This document shows positions 47,198 to 57,011 of a stretch of 64,000 nucleotides of DNA, one piece after another. Positions within the stretch are counted from its first letter, which is position 1; the number at the start of each line of letters is the position of its first letter. The notes beneath the pieces were generated by a model. That model was not told the origin of the DNA. It searched no databases and saw only the letters and a list, made by a program, of their open reading frames with translations. The stretch comes from Alphaproteobacteria bacterium (GTDB lineage: Bacteria > Pseudomonadota > Alphaproteobacteria > Rhodobacterales > Rhodobacteraceae), in NCBI GenBank assembly GCA_030425395.1, contig JAUIAS010000012.1:29408-93407 (forward strand), given 5' to 3'. The translations under genes and the position numbers were made by a program.

Positions 47198-48553
47198 TCA
47201 TTTTTCCGGGATCAGGCCACGCGGGCTGAACCGGAGCACGAGCAGCAGGATGACACCCATGGTCAGCAGGCGCATATGCGCCGCGCTTTCCAGAAGGTGT
47301 GATTTCAGAGCGCTGCCGTCGGCAAGCCCGGCGGTCAACGTCTGGATCACGACAAGACCGATGGGTTCGACCTGAACCCACAGGAACCAGATCAGGAACC
47401 CGCCCAGAACCGCGCCAAAGTTATTTCCCGATCCGCCAACGATCACCATCACCCAGATCAGGAAAGTATAGCGCAGTGGCTGGTAGGTGCCGGGGGTCAA
47501 CTGACCGTCCAGCGTGGTCATCATCGCGCCTGCGATCCCGCAGATGGCCGATCCGAGGATAAACACCTGCAGGTGTCGGCCTGTCACGTCCTTGCCCATG
47601 GCTTCTGCGGCGACCTCATTGTCGCGGATCGCGCGCATCATCCGGCCCCATGGGCTGTTGAGAGCCTGCTGCACCAGCCACATCAGGACCAGCAACACAA
47701 AGAGAAAGAGGCCCGCATAGGCAAATTTCACCGTGATCGAAGAGGTGGTGATCACCAGATCGGCGAGCGCGGAGGCCCGCGCGTCTGCATCGAGCCCGTC
47801 AAGCCGTGCGGAATAGGCCCCTTCGACCCACGAGCGGAAGCCTTCGCTGGCTTGCAAGTCAACCTCATAGGGAACCGGACGGGGCAGGCCGATCACGTTC
47901 TTGACGCCACGCGAAAGCCAGTCCTCGTTCTTGAGAACGGCGATAATGATCTCTGCAATCCCGAGGGTCGCAATGGCCAGATAATCCGACCGCAGCCCAA
48001 GGGCGGTCTTGCCGATGATCCACGCCGCCCCGGCGGCCAGCAATCCGCCCACCGGCCAGGACAACAAAACCGGAAGCCCAAGCCCCCCCAGAAAGCCCGC
48101 ATTGGCCGGGTTGACGGCCTCGACCGCGGCGACGCCCGGATCGAACACCGCGCGATAAAGAAAAAAACCACCCACAAGCAGGGCCAGCACGACAAGGGTG
48201 CGGGTGCGGCCTGCGGGCATACGTTTGGTTGCCATGATGGTGGCCGCGATTGTCGCAGCACCCAGCAACAGGCCCGCGATCACAGAGAACCCGCCCGCGG
48301 CCCATGCGTCATGTTCAGGGGCGATGGAAATCAGCACTGCGGCCAGACCGCCAAGCGCCACGAACCCCATAATTCCCACGTTGAACAGCCCCGCAAACCC
48401 CCATTGAAGGTTTACCCCAAGCGCCATGATCGCACTGATCAACCCCATGTTCAGGATCAACAGCGCGCTGTTCCAGCTTTGCATAAAGCCGGTGGCAATG
48501 ATCAGCGCCCCCACAAGGGCAAAAAGACCGGTGTTCTTGACCACGTCGTTCAT
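47198..48553 (-). CDS. livM: Branched-chain amino acid ABC transporter permease LivM
   Basis: A 451-residue inner-membrane permease with ten or so helices. It has LNMGLISAIMALGVNLQWGF near the N-terminus, DYLAIATLGIAEIIIAVLKN, SPWGRMMRAIRDNEVAAEAM (EAA-like loop) and TFLIWVMVIVGGSGNNFGAV. The length is at the upper end of the family because of insertions around residues 90-160. Its start overlaps the livH stop. It is the last gene of the liv operon. Confidence 0.94.
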   Translation of the reverse strand: MNDVVKNTGLFALVGALIIATGFMQSWNSALLILNMGLISAIMALGVNLQWGFAGLFNVGIMGFVALGGLAAVLISIAPEHDAWAAGGFSVIAGLLLGAATIAATIMATKRMPAGRTRTLVVLALLVGGFFLYRAVFDPGVAAVEAVNPANAGFLGGLGLPVLLSWPVGGLLAAGAAWIIGKTALGLRSDYLAIATLGIAEIIIAVLKNEDWLSRGVKNVIGLPRPVPYEVDLQASEGFRSWVEGAYSARLDGLDADARASALADLVITTSSITVKFAYAGLFLFVLLVLMWLVQQALNSPWGRMMRAIRDNEVAAEAMGKDVTGRHLQVFILGSAICGIAGAMMTTLDGQLTPGTYQPLRYTFLIWVMVIVGGSGNNFGAVLGGFLIWFLWVQVEPIGLVVIQTLTAGLADGSALKSHLLESAAHMRLLTMGVILLLVLRFSPRGLIPEK

Positions 48554-49560
48554 ACCGCTTTCCCCTTGAAAAGGCCCGTAGGCTTGAAGAGAAGCACGAT
48601 CAGCAGGATCACGAAGCTGACCGCGAATTTGTAGTCCGTGCTCAGAAGCTGGGCCAGACCATCCGGTGCAATGCTTTCGGGGAGGACATAATTGGCGACC
48701 TTCTTCCAGGCATAGGTGATCGTGACCTCGGAAAAGGCGATCACGAAGCCTCCTGTAATCGCGCCCAGCGGGTTACCCAGACCGCCGACAATCGCCGAGG
48801 CGAAAATCGGAAGCAGCAGTTGGAAATAGGTGAAGGGCTTAAAGCTCTTGTCGAGACCATAAAGAACCCCTGCCACCGTCGCCAGAGCCGCCACGATCAA
48901 CCAGGTGACCATCACAACGCGCTCGGGATTGATGCCGGACAAAAGCGCGAGATCTTCGTTATCCGAATAGGCGCGCATGGATTTTCCGGTGCGGGTCCGG
49001 TTGAGAAACCAGAACAACAGCGCAACCGCAATTACCGCAACGACAACAGTGATCACCGAAGAGGTGCGGATCGCAAGCCCCTCGCTCAGCCCGGTCATCG
49101 CCTTGAATTCCCGCGCCGAAATCAGAAATCGTTCTCCGTCGGCAAAGCGTTGGTCATTCGGGCCGATGATGAACCTGACGATCCCGTTCATGATGAACAT
49201 TACGCCCATGGACACAATCACGAGGATCACCGGCTTGGCCTTTTGTTCGCGATAGAACCGGTAAATCAGCCGATCCGTAAGCAGCAGCATCGCGACACAG
49301 CCCAGAATTCCGAAAGGCAGTGCCAGAAGCGCGGTTGGCAGAGGGCCAAGATTGATGCCCGCCGATTGCATCCACCACGTCACAAGGATCGTGATCATGG
49401 CACCAAAGGCCATCGTATCGCCGTGGGCAAAATTGGAAAACCGAAGGATGCCGTAGATCAGGGTGACCCCAAGCGCACCCAGCGCCAGCTGGCTGCCATA
49501 GGCAATGGCGGGAACCAGAACGAAATTTGAAAGCGCCACAATGGCGTTGAGAAAATCCAT
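48550..49560 (-). CDS. livH: Branched-chain amino acid ABC transporter permease LivH
   Basis: A 336-residue permease. YGSQLALGALGVTLIYGILR, FSNFAHGDTMAFGAMITILV and GKSMRAYSDNEDLALLSGIN (coupling loop) are typical, as is PIFASAIVGGLGNPLGAITG. It pairs with LivM to form the channel. GGGGGAT and AAGGG precede the ATG. It lies three bases after livF. Confidence 0.95.
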   Translation of the reverse strand: MDFLNAIVALSNFVLVPAIAYGSQLALGALGVTLIYGILRFSNFAHGDTMAFGAMITILVTWWMQSAGINLGPLPTALLALPFGILGCVAMLLLTDRLIYRFYREQKAKPVILVIVSMGVMFIMNGIVRFIIGPNDQRFADGERFLISAREFKAMTGLSEGLAIRTSSVITVVVAVIAVALLFWFLNRTRTGKSMRAYSDNEDLALLSGINPERVVMVTWLIVAALATVAGVLYGLDKSFKPFTYFQLLLPIFASAIVGGLGNPLGAITGGFVIAFSEVTITYAWKKVANYVLPESIAPDGLAQLLSTDYKFAVSFVILLIVLLFKPTGLFKGKAV

Positions 49561-49563
49561 CCC

Positions 49564-50310
49564 TTATCCCCCCAGAAATGATTTGCGAACTTCGGGATCG
49601 GCAAGAAGATCCTTGCCGGTTCCGGTAAAGGCGTTGCGGCCCTGAACGAGGACATACCCCTTGTCCGCGATCTCCAGCGCCTGACGCGCGTTCTGTTCGA
49701 CCATGAGGATCGGAATGCCGGTTCGGCTGACTTCGATGATCCGGTCAAACAATTCATCCATAACGATAGGGCTGACGCCTGCGGTGGGTTCGTCCAGCAT
49801 CAGAACCTTGGGCCGGGTCATGAGGGCGCGACCCACGGCCACCTGCTGACGTTGCCCCCCCGACAATTCGCCCGCGGCCTGCTTGCGTTTTTCGCGCAGG
49901 ATCGGGAACAGGTCATAGACCTGCTCCATCGTCGCGGCGATGTCGTCGCGCCGGATAAAGGCACCCATCTCGAGGTTTTCCTCAACCGACATGGAGGTAA
50001 AGATATTGTTGGTCTGGGGAACGAACCCCATGCCCTTGACCACGCGATCCTGCGGGCTGAGCCGGGTGATGTCTTCCCCATCCAGCCGAACGCTGCCTTG
50101 ACGCACGTCCAGCATCCCGAACACCGCCTTCATCGCGGTGGATTTACCCGCTCCGTTGGGGCCAACAATCACGGCGATTTCGCCGGGGTTCACCGCTATG
50201 GTGCAGTCGTGCAGGATATCCGGCCCCTTGCCATATCCACCGGTCATGCTGTCACCGATCAGGAAGGGCGCGTCGCCCGCACCGGTGGCTTTTGCCGCTG
50301 TGCCGCTCAT
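49564..50310 (-). CDS. livF: Branched-chain amino acid ABC transporter ATPase LivF
   Basis: A 248-residue ATPase with Walker A VGPNGAGKSTAMKAV (about 52-66), the signature ELSGGQRQQVAVGRALM, Walker B VLMLDEPTAGVSP and the switch His region. It has a slightly extended N-terminus (about 20 residues) before the LivF core. The start overlaps the livG stop (ATGA). Confidence 0.95.
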   Translation of the reverse strand: MSGTAAKATGAGDAPFLIGDSMTGGYGKGPDILHDCTIAVNPGEIAVIVGPNGAGKSTAMKAVFGMLDVRQGSVRLDGEDITRLSPQDRVVKGMGFVPQTNNIFTSMSVEENLEMGAFIRRDDIAATMEQVYDLFPILREKRKQAAGELSGGQRQQVAVGRALMTRPKVLMLDEPTAGVSPIVMDELFDRIIEVSRTGIPILMVEQNARQALEIADKGYVLVQGRNAFTGTGKDLLADPEVRKSFLGG

Positions 50311-51095
50311 GCGCCTGCCTCCAGCTGATCCTTGTTTTTCAGGCCGGTGCCCAGATAGGCTTCGATCACCTGTTCATTGGCCTTGATTTCGGCCAGCGTT
50401 CCTTGGGCCAGAACCTTGCCTTCGGCCATGCAGATCACCGGATCGCAAATCTTGCCGATGAAATCCATGTCATGTTCGATCACCACAAAGGTGTATCCGC
50501 GTTCGGTGTTCAGCCTCAGGATCGCATCGGCAATGGTATTGAGAAGGGTGCGGTTCACACCGGCCCCGACTTCGTCCAGAAACACGATGCGCGCGTCCAC
50601 CATCATCGTGCGGCCAAGTTCCAGCAGCTTTTTCTGTCCGCCCGATACCTGACCGGCCTTGTGATCGGCCAGATGCGAAATGGTAAGGAACTCCAGAACC
50701 TCATCGGCCTTGGCGCGCAGAGCCCGTTCTTCATTGGCGATCCGCTTGCGCCCAAACCACGTGTTCCAAAGTGTTTCGCCCGATTGCCCGCCGGGCACCA
50801 TCATCAGATTCTCACGGCAGCTCATGGATGAGAATTCATGCGCGATCTGGAAGGTCCGCAGCAATCCCTTGTGAAACAGTTCATGCGGGGGCAGCCCAGT
50901 GATGTCTTCGCCCAGCATGGTCACGCGCCCGGATGTCGGTTTAAGAACGCCCGCTATGACATTGAAAAGTGTTGTTTTTCCGGCCCCGTTTGGCCCGATC
51001 AATCCGGTAATGGAACCTTCCTTGATCGACATCGTTGCACCGTCGACGGCATGGAAGCCTCCAAAATGCTTGTGGATGTCCTCTACGACGATCAT
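50307..51095 (-). CDS. livG: Branched-chain amino acid ABC transporter ATPase LivG
   Basis: A 262-residue ATPase with Walker A GLIGPNGAGKTTLFNVIAGV, the signature QVSGGQKKLLELGRTMM, Walker B IVFLDEVGAGVN (DEV rather than DEP) and the C-terminal NEQVIEAYLGTG. Two ATGs lie six bases apart. I prefer 51095 because the GGGGG ribosome site directly abuts the other (51101) and is six bases from this one. Confidence 0.94.
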   Translation of the reverse strand: MIVVEDIHKHFGGFHAVDGATMSIKEGSITGLIGPNGAGKTTLFNVIAGVLKPTSGRVTMLGEDITGLPPHELFHKGLLRTFQIAHEFSSMSCRENLMMVPGGQSGETLWNTWFGRKRIANEERALRAKADEVLEFLTISHLADHKAGQVSGGQKKLLELGRTMMVDARIVFLDEVGAGVNRTLLNTIADAILRLNTERGYTFVVIEHDMDFIGKICDPVICMAEGKVLAQGTLAEIKANEQVIEAYLGTGLKNKDQLEAGA

Positions 51096-51148
51096 CCGCA
51101 TCCCCCTTGCGAAATTGCGCTCTTGTCAGCGGCGCGTTTTATAGCAGC

Positions 51149-51175
51149 AAGCCCGGACCGCAAAGGCCCGGGCTT
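51149..51175 (-). other. Intercistronic hairpin between livK and livG
   Basis: Perfect eight-base stem AAGCCCGG / CCGGGCTT with an 11-base loop, 26 bases after the livK stop and 54 bases before livG. No T-run follows in the direction of transcription, so it is better seen as an mRNA-stabilising or processing hairpin that favours livK than as a terminator. Confidence 0.6.
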
Positions 51176-51200
51176 TCTTGTTCTTACAGATACTGACCGA

Positions 51201-52400
51201 TCAACGGAACTTTGTCGTGGTGATTTTACCACCTTCGATCACGATCTGGCGATAGCTTCCTGCGGTTTCACCCGATCCGATCAGCTCCACGGCAGTGGCA
51301 CCGACATAATCGACATCGCCACCATCCTTGAGGATCTGCAACGCCTTGCCCAATTCGCCGGGATAAATCTTTTCGCCCGGTGCATTGGCCACGTCGAAAA
51401 CCGCGCTCTTGTAATCGCCGGGTTCAACCGAGCCTGCGGCCTGCATGGCCAGCATGAGCAACGCGGCCGCATCATAGGCTTCGCCCGCGTAAGGCGAGGT
51501 GGCATCAAACGCATCACCAACCAATTCGGCGTATTTTGCGGCACCCGGGCTGTCTGTGCCCGGCAACTGGCCGGTGGACCCTTCGATTTCCTCGCCAAAG
51601 GTTTCCTCGAGCGACGCACCGATCATCCCGTCGGGGAAGTGGAACGTGTCAAAGGCACCGGAATCAAGCGCCGCCCGGACGATGCCCGGCCCCCCCTGAT
51701 CGACATAACCGGCCACCACCAGACGGTCGCCACCGGCAGAGGCCAATGCGCCAACTTCGGCCGAATAATCCGCCTTGCCGTCTTCGTGGGCCGTGTTGAT
51801 CGTCACTGTGCCGCCCGCGGCCTCGAACGCGGCCTGAAAGCTGTCCGCGAGACCCTTGCCATAGTCATTGTTGGTGTAGGTGACGGCAACTTCCTTGATG
51901 CCTTCCTCAATCAACACCTGCGTCATGACCTCGCCCTGACGCGCATCCGACGGTGCGGTGCGGAAGAACAGGCCGTTGTCTTCGTTGTTGGCATGGGTCA
52001 GGCCCGGCGAAGTGGCCGAAGGCGAAATCATCACCATGCCGTTGGGAACGGCCACATTGGACAGAATCGCGCCGGTCACGCCCGAGCAATCCGCGCCCAT
52101 GATGCCCTTGACCCCGTCAGAGGTGACAAGCCGTTCTGCCGCCGCTGTCGCCGCCGCCGAATCCACGCAGGTCGAATCCGCGCGCACAGGCGTGACGGTC
52201 ATACCTTGGAGCAGCATCCCGCTGTCGGTGACTTCCTTCATCGCCAGTTCGGCCCCGGCGGCCATCGTCGGTGTCAGCGATTCGATAGGGCCGGTAAAGC
52301 CAAGGATCACGCCGATCTTGACCTCGGACCCATGTCCCGCAGCAAAGGCAGGCCCGGCCATGAGGGCCATCGCTGTTGTCGCCATAAGAAGCTTTTTCAT
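51201..52400 (-). CDS. livK: Periplasmic amino-acid-binding protein LivK-like
   Basis: The 399-residue Peripla_BP_6 protein has a signal peptide (KKLLMATTAMALMAGPAFA) and the family start EVKIGVILGFTGPIESLTPT. MAAGAELAMKEV and KGIMGADCSGVTGAILSNVA follow. Later segments are VAVTYTNNDYGKGLADSFQA and SPYAGEAYDAAALLMLAMQA. It binds branched-chain or other amino acids for LivHMGF. AGGGGAAAA precedes the ATG. It is the first gene of the operon livK-livG-livF-livH-livM and divergent from the PQQ dehydrogenase gene. Confidence 0.94.
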   Translation of the reverse strand: MKKLLMATTAMALMAGPAFAAGHGSEVKIGVILGFTGPIESLTPTMAAGAELAMKEVTDSGMLLQGMTVTPVRADSTCVDSAAATAAAERLVTSDGVKGIMGADCSGVTGAILSNVAVPNGMVMISPSATSPGLTHANNEDNGLFFRTAPSDARQGEVMTQVLIEEGIKEVAVTYTNNDYGKGLADSFQAAFEAAGGTVTINTAHEDGKADYSAEVGALASAGGDRLVVAGYVDQGGPGIVRAALDSGAFDTFHFPDGMIGASLEETFGEEIEGSTGQLPGTDSPGAAKYAELVGDAFDATSPYAGEAYDAAALLMLAMQAAGSVEPGDYKSAVFDVANAPGEKIYPGELGKALQILKDGGDVDYVGATAVELIGSGETAGSYRQIVIEGGKITTTKFR

Positions 52401-52584
52401 GGTTTTCCCCTGTTTTCTTGTGTTCGATCAGAGATGCTAGGCAAGTCGCCGCCAAATGAAAAGGTATTTCGCGACAGCCTTGCCCCAAGGTCAATATCGC
52501 CCAAATCATACAGGAACAAACCCCTGCGCCACGCGCATCGCCCAGATGAAACCAAGCGGAACACGCACAATAGGAGACAAGGCT

Positions 52585-53691
52585 ATGGCTGGAAAATGGA
52601 TGGCACGCCGGATGGCCAACGCGCTGGCGGTCATGATCGCGGGGGTCGTCCTGTCAGGACCGGCCATGGCGCAGGACTTCAGGATCGAACAGGTTCTGGA
52701 TGGTCTTGAGGAACCATGGGGTATCGGCTTGCTGCCCGGTGGCGGCATGTTGATTACGGAACGGGATGGAAATCTGGTGCACTGGCAGGACGGGCGGCGC
52801 GTCGATGTGCGCGGCGTTCCCAATGTGTTTGCGCGCGGGCAGGGTGGCCTGCTGGACGTGACGGTGGCGCGGGATTTTGACCGGACGCGGGAAATCTTTC
52901 TGACTTTTTCCAAACGCCAGCCCGGTGGCGGGGCGGGCACAGCGCTCGCCAAGGCGCGGCTTTCCCGAGACGCGCGCCGCCTTGAGCGCCTGCGCGTCCT
53001 GTTCGAAGCGGCCCCCGGTGCCAGCGGCGGACGCCATTTCGGAAGCCGCGTGGTCGAGGCCCCTGACGGCACGCTTCTTGTGACCATCGGCGACCGTGGC
53101 GACAGGCCCAGCGCGCAGGACCGCAGCACCCATAACGGGAGCATAATCCGCGTCACCCGCGACGGCGAAGTGCCCGCCGACAACCCGTTTGTCGGCACAG
53201 CGGGAATCCTGCCTGAAATATGGTCCTATGGTCATCGCAACCCTCAGGGGGCCGGTTTTGATGCGCGCGGCACCCTGTGGGTCGCAGAGCACGGCGCACG
53301 CGGCGGTGACGAAGTCAATCGCATCAGGAAGGGGGCCAATTACGGCTGGCCGGTCATCTCATACGGACGTCACTACAGCGGTGGAAAGATCGGCGAAGGA
53401 ACCGCGAAGGCAGGGCTTGAACAACCGGCTCATTATTGGGACCCCTCCATCGCTCCTTCCGGGCTGATCGCGTATCAGGGCAACATGTTCCCGCAGTGGC
53501 GGGGCGATCTGTTCGTGGGCAGTCTCAAATTCGATTACATCAGCCGCCTGTCCGGTGCTGACCTGCGCGAGGTTGAACGGATCGCCAGCCCGCAGACCGG
53601 CCGGGTGCGGGATCTGGCCGAAGGCGAGGATGGGGCAATCTATTTCCTGTCGGTCATTGATGGGGCTGTTTATCGCATCGTTGACAAATAG
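52585..53691 (+). CDS. PQQ-dependent soluble aldose sugar dehydrogenase (YliI-like)
   Basis: A 368-residue exported six-bladed beta-propeller protein. After the signal peptide (ANALAVMIAGVVLSGPAMAQ) come VLDGLEEPWGIGLLPGGGML, ITERDGNLVHWQDG, GGRHFGSRVVEAPDGTLLVT, SYGHRNPQGAGFDARGTLWV (catalytic His region) and AEHGARGGDEVNRIRKGANY. It oxidises aldose sugars in the periplasm with PQQ and calcium. No pqq genes lie in the window, so the cofactor must come from elsewhere. ATG 52585 has AGGAGA upstream. Confidence 0.92.
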   Translation: MAGKWMARRMANALAVMIAGVVLSGPAMAQDFRIEQVLDGLEEPWGIGLLPGGGMLITERDGNLVHWQDGRRVDVRGVPNVFARGQGGLLDVTVARDFDRTREIFLTFSKRQPGGGAGTALAKARLSRDARRLERLRVLFEAAPGASGGRHFGSRVVEAPDGTLLVTIGDRGDRPSAQDRSTHNGSIIRVTRDGEVPADNPFVGTAGILPEIWSYGHRNPQGAGFDARGTLWVAEHGARGGDEVNRIRKGANYGWPVISYGRHYSGGKIGEGTAKAGLEQPAHYWDPSIAPSGLIAYQGNMFPQWRGDLFVGSLKFDYISRLSGADLREVERIASPQTGRVRDLAEGEDGAIYFLSVIDGAVYRIVDK

Positions 53692-53783
53692 AGACGCGCT
53701 GCGCGCGTCGAAGTATGCGTTTTGCGCCGCGCTGCGCGCGACGCGGGGCGCCTCCGGCGGGGGTATTTGAAACGAGAAAGAAA
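53692..53783. repeat. Dispersed intergenic repeat, copy H, with GC palindrome units
   Basis: The segment 53741-53781 is the reverse complement of copy B (GGCGCCTCCGGCGGGGGTAT, TTGAAACGAGAAAGAA). Upstream of it are two GC units (GACGCGCTGCGCGCGTC and CGCCGCGCTGCGCGCGAC) matching the 34-bp tandem units at 11211. Copies B and H together share about 58 bases with only one or two differences. It lies between the convergent PQQ dehydrogenase and GlxA-type genes. Confidence 0.82.
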
Positions 53784-53818
53784 CAGCGCGCCTTTGGTTT
53801 GACTGCCGGTGGCGGCGT

Positions 53819-54877
53819 TCAGATGGACAGGCGCGAGGCGTGGCTGCCGCGTTCGCGGTAGGGGGTCGTGTCATAATGCGCCCGGTAGCATTTCGAGAAA
53901 TGCGACGGCGAGGCAAACCCGCAGGCCAGAGCGACGTTGATCACGCTCATATCTGTTTGCATCAGCAGGTTGCGCGCCTTTTGCAGACGCAATTCCATGT
54001 AGTAGCGTTTTGGCGACCGGTTCAGATAGCGCCGGAACAGGCGTTCGAGCTGGCGTGTGGACATGCCCACGTATTTGGCGAGGTTGGCCGGGCTGATCGG
54101 TTCTTCGATGTTCTGCTCCATGGTCTGAATGACCTGGCTGAGCTTTGGGTGACGCACGCCGATGCGAGTGGGAACCGACAGGCGCTGGGTGTCCTGATCG
54201 GTGCGGATCGACGAATAGATCAACTGATCGGCCACCGCGTTGGCGAGGTCTTCGCCATGCTGGTCGGCAATTAGCTTCAGCATCAGGTCGATGGACGACG
54301 TCCCGCCCGCGGTGGTGATCCGGGTGCCGTCAACGACAAAGACGGATTTGGTCAGGGTGACTTCTTCGAATTCCTCGGCAAAGCTGTCCTGGTTTTCCCA
54401 GTGGATCGTTGCGCGTTTTCCGTCCAGCAGCCCGGCCCGCGCCAGCGTGTATCCGGCGGTGCAGAGCCCACCCATCATGAGCCCGCGCCGGGCTTCGCGG
54501 CGCACCCAGTTGAGCAGCCGTTTCGTGGTGGCTTTCTGCACATCGATTCCGCCGCAGATCATGACGAAATCTTCGCGATTCAGTTCTTCGAGATCGCCTT
54601 CGAGGCGGAACTCGGTTCCCGCCGAACAGCTGACGTGCCCGCCGCCTTCTCCGATCAGGCGCCATTCGTAAAGCGTCTTGCCCGACATCCGGTTGGCGAT
54701 ACGCAGGGCTTCCATCGCGGAGGAAAAGGACAACAGCGTAAAATTATCCAGAAGCACGAAGACAAAGCGACGCGTCTTGGGGGAAGGGACGACAGTATCG
54801 ACAATGCGTCGTTTGGATTGCATCAGACGGCTTTCGTTCAGGTAGGTATGTGTCGTGGGCGACACTTGGTTGACCAT
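53819..54877 (-). CDS. GlxA-type AraC regulator with DJ-1/PfpI domain
   Basis: This 352-residue regulator has an N-terminal DJ-1/PfpI-like domain (about 40-195): RRFVFVLLDNFTLLSFSSAM then EALRIANRMSGKTLYEW, and MMGGLCTAGYTLARAGLLDG with the nucleophile-elbow Cys. The C-terminal AraC DNA-binding domain (about 245-345) has PISPANLAKYVGMSTRQLER and MSVINVALACGFASPSHFSK. Such proteins often control glycine-betaine or amine catabolism. ATG 54877 was chosen; ATG 54823 and a TTG at 54901 are alternatives. It is divergent from the DAHP synthase gene with 100 bases between. Confidence 0.9.
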   Translation of the reverse strand: MVNQVSPTTHTYLNESRLMQSKRRIVDTVVPSPKTRRFVFVLLDNFTLLSFSSAMEALRIANRMSGKTLYEWRLIGEGGGHVSCSAGTEFRLEGDLEELNREDFVMICGGIDVQKATTKRLLNWVRREARRGLMMGGLCTAGYTLARAGLLDGKRATIHWENQDSFAEEFEEVTLTKSVFVVDGTRITTAGGTSSIDLMLKLIADQHGEDLANAVADQLIYSSIRTDQDTQRLSVPTRIGVRHPKLSQVIQTMEQNIEEPISPANLAKYVGMSTRQLERLFRRYLNRSPKRYYMELRLQKARNLLMQTDMSVINVALACGFASPSHFSKCYRAHYDTTPYRERGSHASRLSI

Positions 54878-54977
54878 GCGTTCCGGGAATGGTGCCGTCA
54901 AGAGATGGCAATTGTGATATGGTGTTATCGGCGTCCCTTTTGTATATGGGGCGTCCGAGATAGCACGGAGACAGAGA

Positions 54978-56348
54978 ATGACCCAGTGGCAAAAATCCGG
55001 ATGGCGCGCAAAACCGCGCGTGCAGATGCCGGACTATACCGATCCCGAGGCGCTTCATGCGGTCGAGGCCCGGCTGTCGAAGTATCCCCCCTTGGTGTTT
55101 GCCGGAGAGGCGCGGAGGCTCAAGGCTCATCTGGGTCAGGCCGCCCGTGGCGAGGCGTTTCTCTTGCAGGGGGGCGATTGCGCCGAGAGTTTTGAACAAT
55201 TCAGCGCCGACGGCATTCGTGACACCTTCAAGGTGATGTTGCAGATGGCGATGGTTCTGACCTTTGGTGCCAAGGTTCCGGTGATCAAGGTCGGGCGCAT
55301 GGCCGGACAGTTTGCCAAACCGCGCAGCGCCCCGACCGAAGTGATCGACGGGCAGGAATTGCCAAGCTATCGCGGTGATATCATCAACGAACTGGCGTTC
55401 ACCCCCGAGGCGCGGATTCCCGATCCGCAAAAGATGCTGCAGGCCTACACACAGGCCGCCGCGACGCTCAATCTGTTGCGCGCCTTTTCCACCGGTGGAT
55501 ACGCCAATGTGGATCAGGTGCACCGCTGGACTCTGGGCTTTATCGAAGGGGACAAGGCCGACCGGTATCGCGAAATGGCCGAGCGGATATCTGATACGCT
55601 GGGCTTCATGCGGGCGGCGGGCGTGACCCGCGATACGGCGCATACCTTGCAGGCGGTGGAATTCTATACCAGCCACGAGGGCCTTCTTCTGGAATACGAA
55701 GAGGCGCTGACCCGGCTGGATTCCACCTCAGGCGACTGGCTGGCTGGCTCGGGTCACATGATCTGGATTGGCGATCGCACCCGTCAGCCCGATGGCGCGC
55801 ATGTGGAATTCTGTTCCGGTGTGCTGAACCCGATCGGGCTCAAATGCGGTCCGTCAATGACCAGCGACGATCTCAAGGCGCTGATGGCGAAACTGAACCC
55901 CGAAAATGAAGAGGGCAAGCTGACGCTGATTGCGCGGTTCGGTGCGGGCAATGTCGGCGAACATCTGCCCCGTCTGATCCGCACGGTTCAGGAAGAGGGC
56001 GCGAATGTGACCTGGGTTTGTGATCCGATGCACGGCAACACGATCAAATCGTCGTCGGGGTTCAAAACCCGTCCGTTTGATTCCGTGCTGCGCGAAGTGC
56101 GCGATTTCTTTGGCGTGCACGCCGCCGAAGGCACCGTGCCCGGCGGAGTGCATTTCGAGATGACAGGCCAGGATGTGACTGAATGCACCGGCGGTATCTA
56201 TGCCGTGTCCGATGAGGATCTGAGCGATCGCTATCACACCGCCTGCGATCCGCGTCTGAACGCGAGCCAGTCTCTTGAACTGGCGTTTCTCGTGGCCGAG
56301 GAACTGTCTGACCGGCACCGCAAGGAAGCCGCGCGCGACGCGGGCTGA
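54978..56348 (+). CDS. aroG: Class II 3-deoxy-D-arabino-heptulosonate-7-phosphate synthase
   Basis: First step of the shikimate pathway, condensing PEP with erythrose 4-phosphate. The 456-residue class II (plant/Mycobacterium-like) enzyme has [75 protein letters not shown] and [29 protein letters not shown] and the C-terminal [20 protein letters not shown] follow. GGAGACAGAGA precedes the ATG. It is convergent with the PAS_5 gene, with three bases between stops. Confidence 0.95.
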   Translation: MTQWQKSGWRAKPRVQMPDYTDPEALHAVEARLSKYPPLVFAGEARRLKAHLGQAARGEAFLLQGGDCAESFEQFSADGIRDTFKVMLQMAMVLTFGAKVPVIKVGRMAGQFAKPRSAPTEVIDGQELPSYRGDIINELAFTPEARIPDPQKMLQAYTQAAATLNLLRAFSTGGYANVDQVHRWTLGFIEGDKADRYREMAERISDTLGFMRAAGVTRDTAHTLQAVEFYTSHEGLLLEYEEALTRLDSTSGDWLAGSGHMIWIGDRTRQPDGAHVEFCSGVLNPIGLKCGPSMTSDDLKALMAKLNPENEEGKLTLIARFGAGNVGEHLPRLIRTVQEEGANVTWVCDPMHGNTIKSSSGFKTRPFDSVLREVRDFFGVHAAEGTVPGGVHFEMTGQDVTECTGGIYAVSDEDLSDRYHTACDPRLNASQSLELAFLVAEELSDRHRKEAARDAG

Positions 56349-56351
56349 CGA

Positions 56352-57011
56352 TCAGGCGTCGTCCTTTCGGGGATGCACCACACGCAATCGGGGGCCGGGC
56401 CGCAAAAGCGGTTCGGCCTCTTCTGCAAAGGCACGGTGGTCCGGTCCGGTATCATTGGCCCGATCGGCGCGGCCATCGGCGGGCCATGTCACGGCGATAT
56501 CAAAGCAGCACGCCGTGTCTGACGAAATCGCGAAACGGCGCGGCGTGCGCCCCGGATCTGCACCCGTATCGGCATAAGCTCCCACCGCGCGGCTGATCAG
56601 CCCGCGATTGTCGCGCAATGGCAGCAACAGGACTTGCCCAGCAAAACCCGGACGTCCCGGTCCGGTTTCGGCCTCGATGGTCATTTCGATTCGTGCTGGA
56701 TCGGAAAACAGCCGTGTGACCAGCGGCGCGAGTGTTTGCCGCGCCGCTGGCGTGAACAGCGCCGAAAAGGGCAGGCCGCGCACCTCCATTCCGGTCAGCA
56801 GGTTCAACCGCATACCGGACAGGCGGATCCGGGCGAAACCCGGTGCGATCCGCTCGAGGATAAAGATGCGATCCAGCACGGTTTCAAGCCCGCGCGGATC
56901 AAGAGCGGATCGAGTCGGCACGTCGCCGCCCGCCTGCGCCCGCAGGTCGGTCCAATAGGCATCCAGAAGACGCAGCGCGGGGGCGCGTTTGTCCTGTCTG
57001 AAGCGGCTCAT
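56352..57011 (-). CDS. PAS_5-family protein
   Basis: The 219-residue protein has the alphaproteobacterial PAS_5 pattern: LLDAYWTDLRAQAGGDVPTR, SALDPRGLETVLDRIFILER, IAPGFARIRLSGMRLNLLTG and MEVRGLPFSALFTPAARQTL. No catalytic domain follows, so it is a stand-alone sensory or binding module. ATG 57011 has AGGACGGA upstream; the open frame to 57176 is not family-like. A CtrA-type half-site pair lies 158 bases upstream. PAS_5 proteins are often CtrA/flagellar-associated in this group, but the partner is unknown here. Confidence 0.82.
   Translation of the reverse strand: MSRFRQDKRAPALRLLDAYWTDLRAQAGGDVPTRSALDPRGLETVLDRIFILERIAPGFARIRLSGMRLNLLTGMEVRGLPFSALFTPAARQTLAPLVTRLFSDPARIEMTIEAETGPGRPGFAGQVLLLPLRDNRGLISRAVGAYADTGADPGRTPRRFAISSDTACCFDIAVTWPADGRADRANDTGPDHRAFAEEAEPLLRPGPRLRVVHPRKDDA

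Noticed and set aside
50838..52709. A 623-codon open frame on the plus strand opposite livG and livK
   Set aside because: It is antisense to two clear transporter genes and codes for a His/Arg/Gly-rich product without family motifs. Such frames are expected from the high GC third-position bias.
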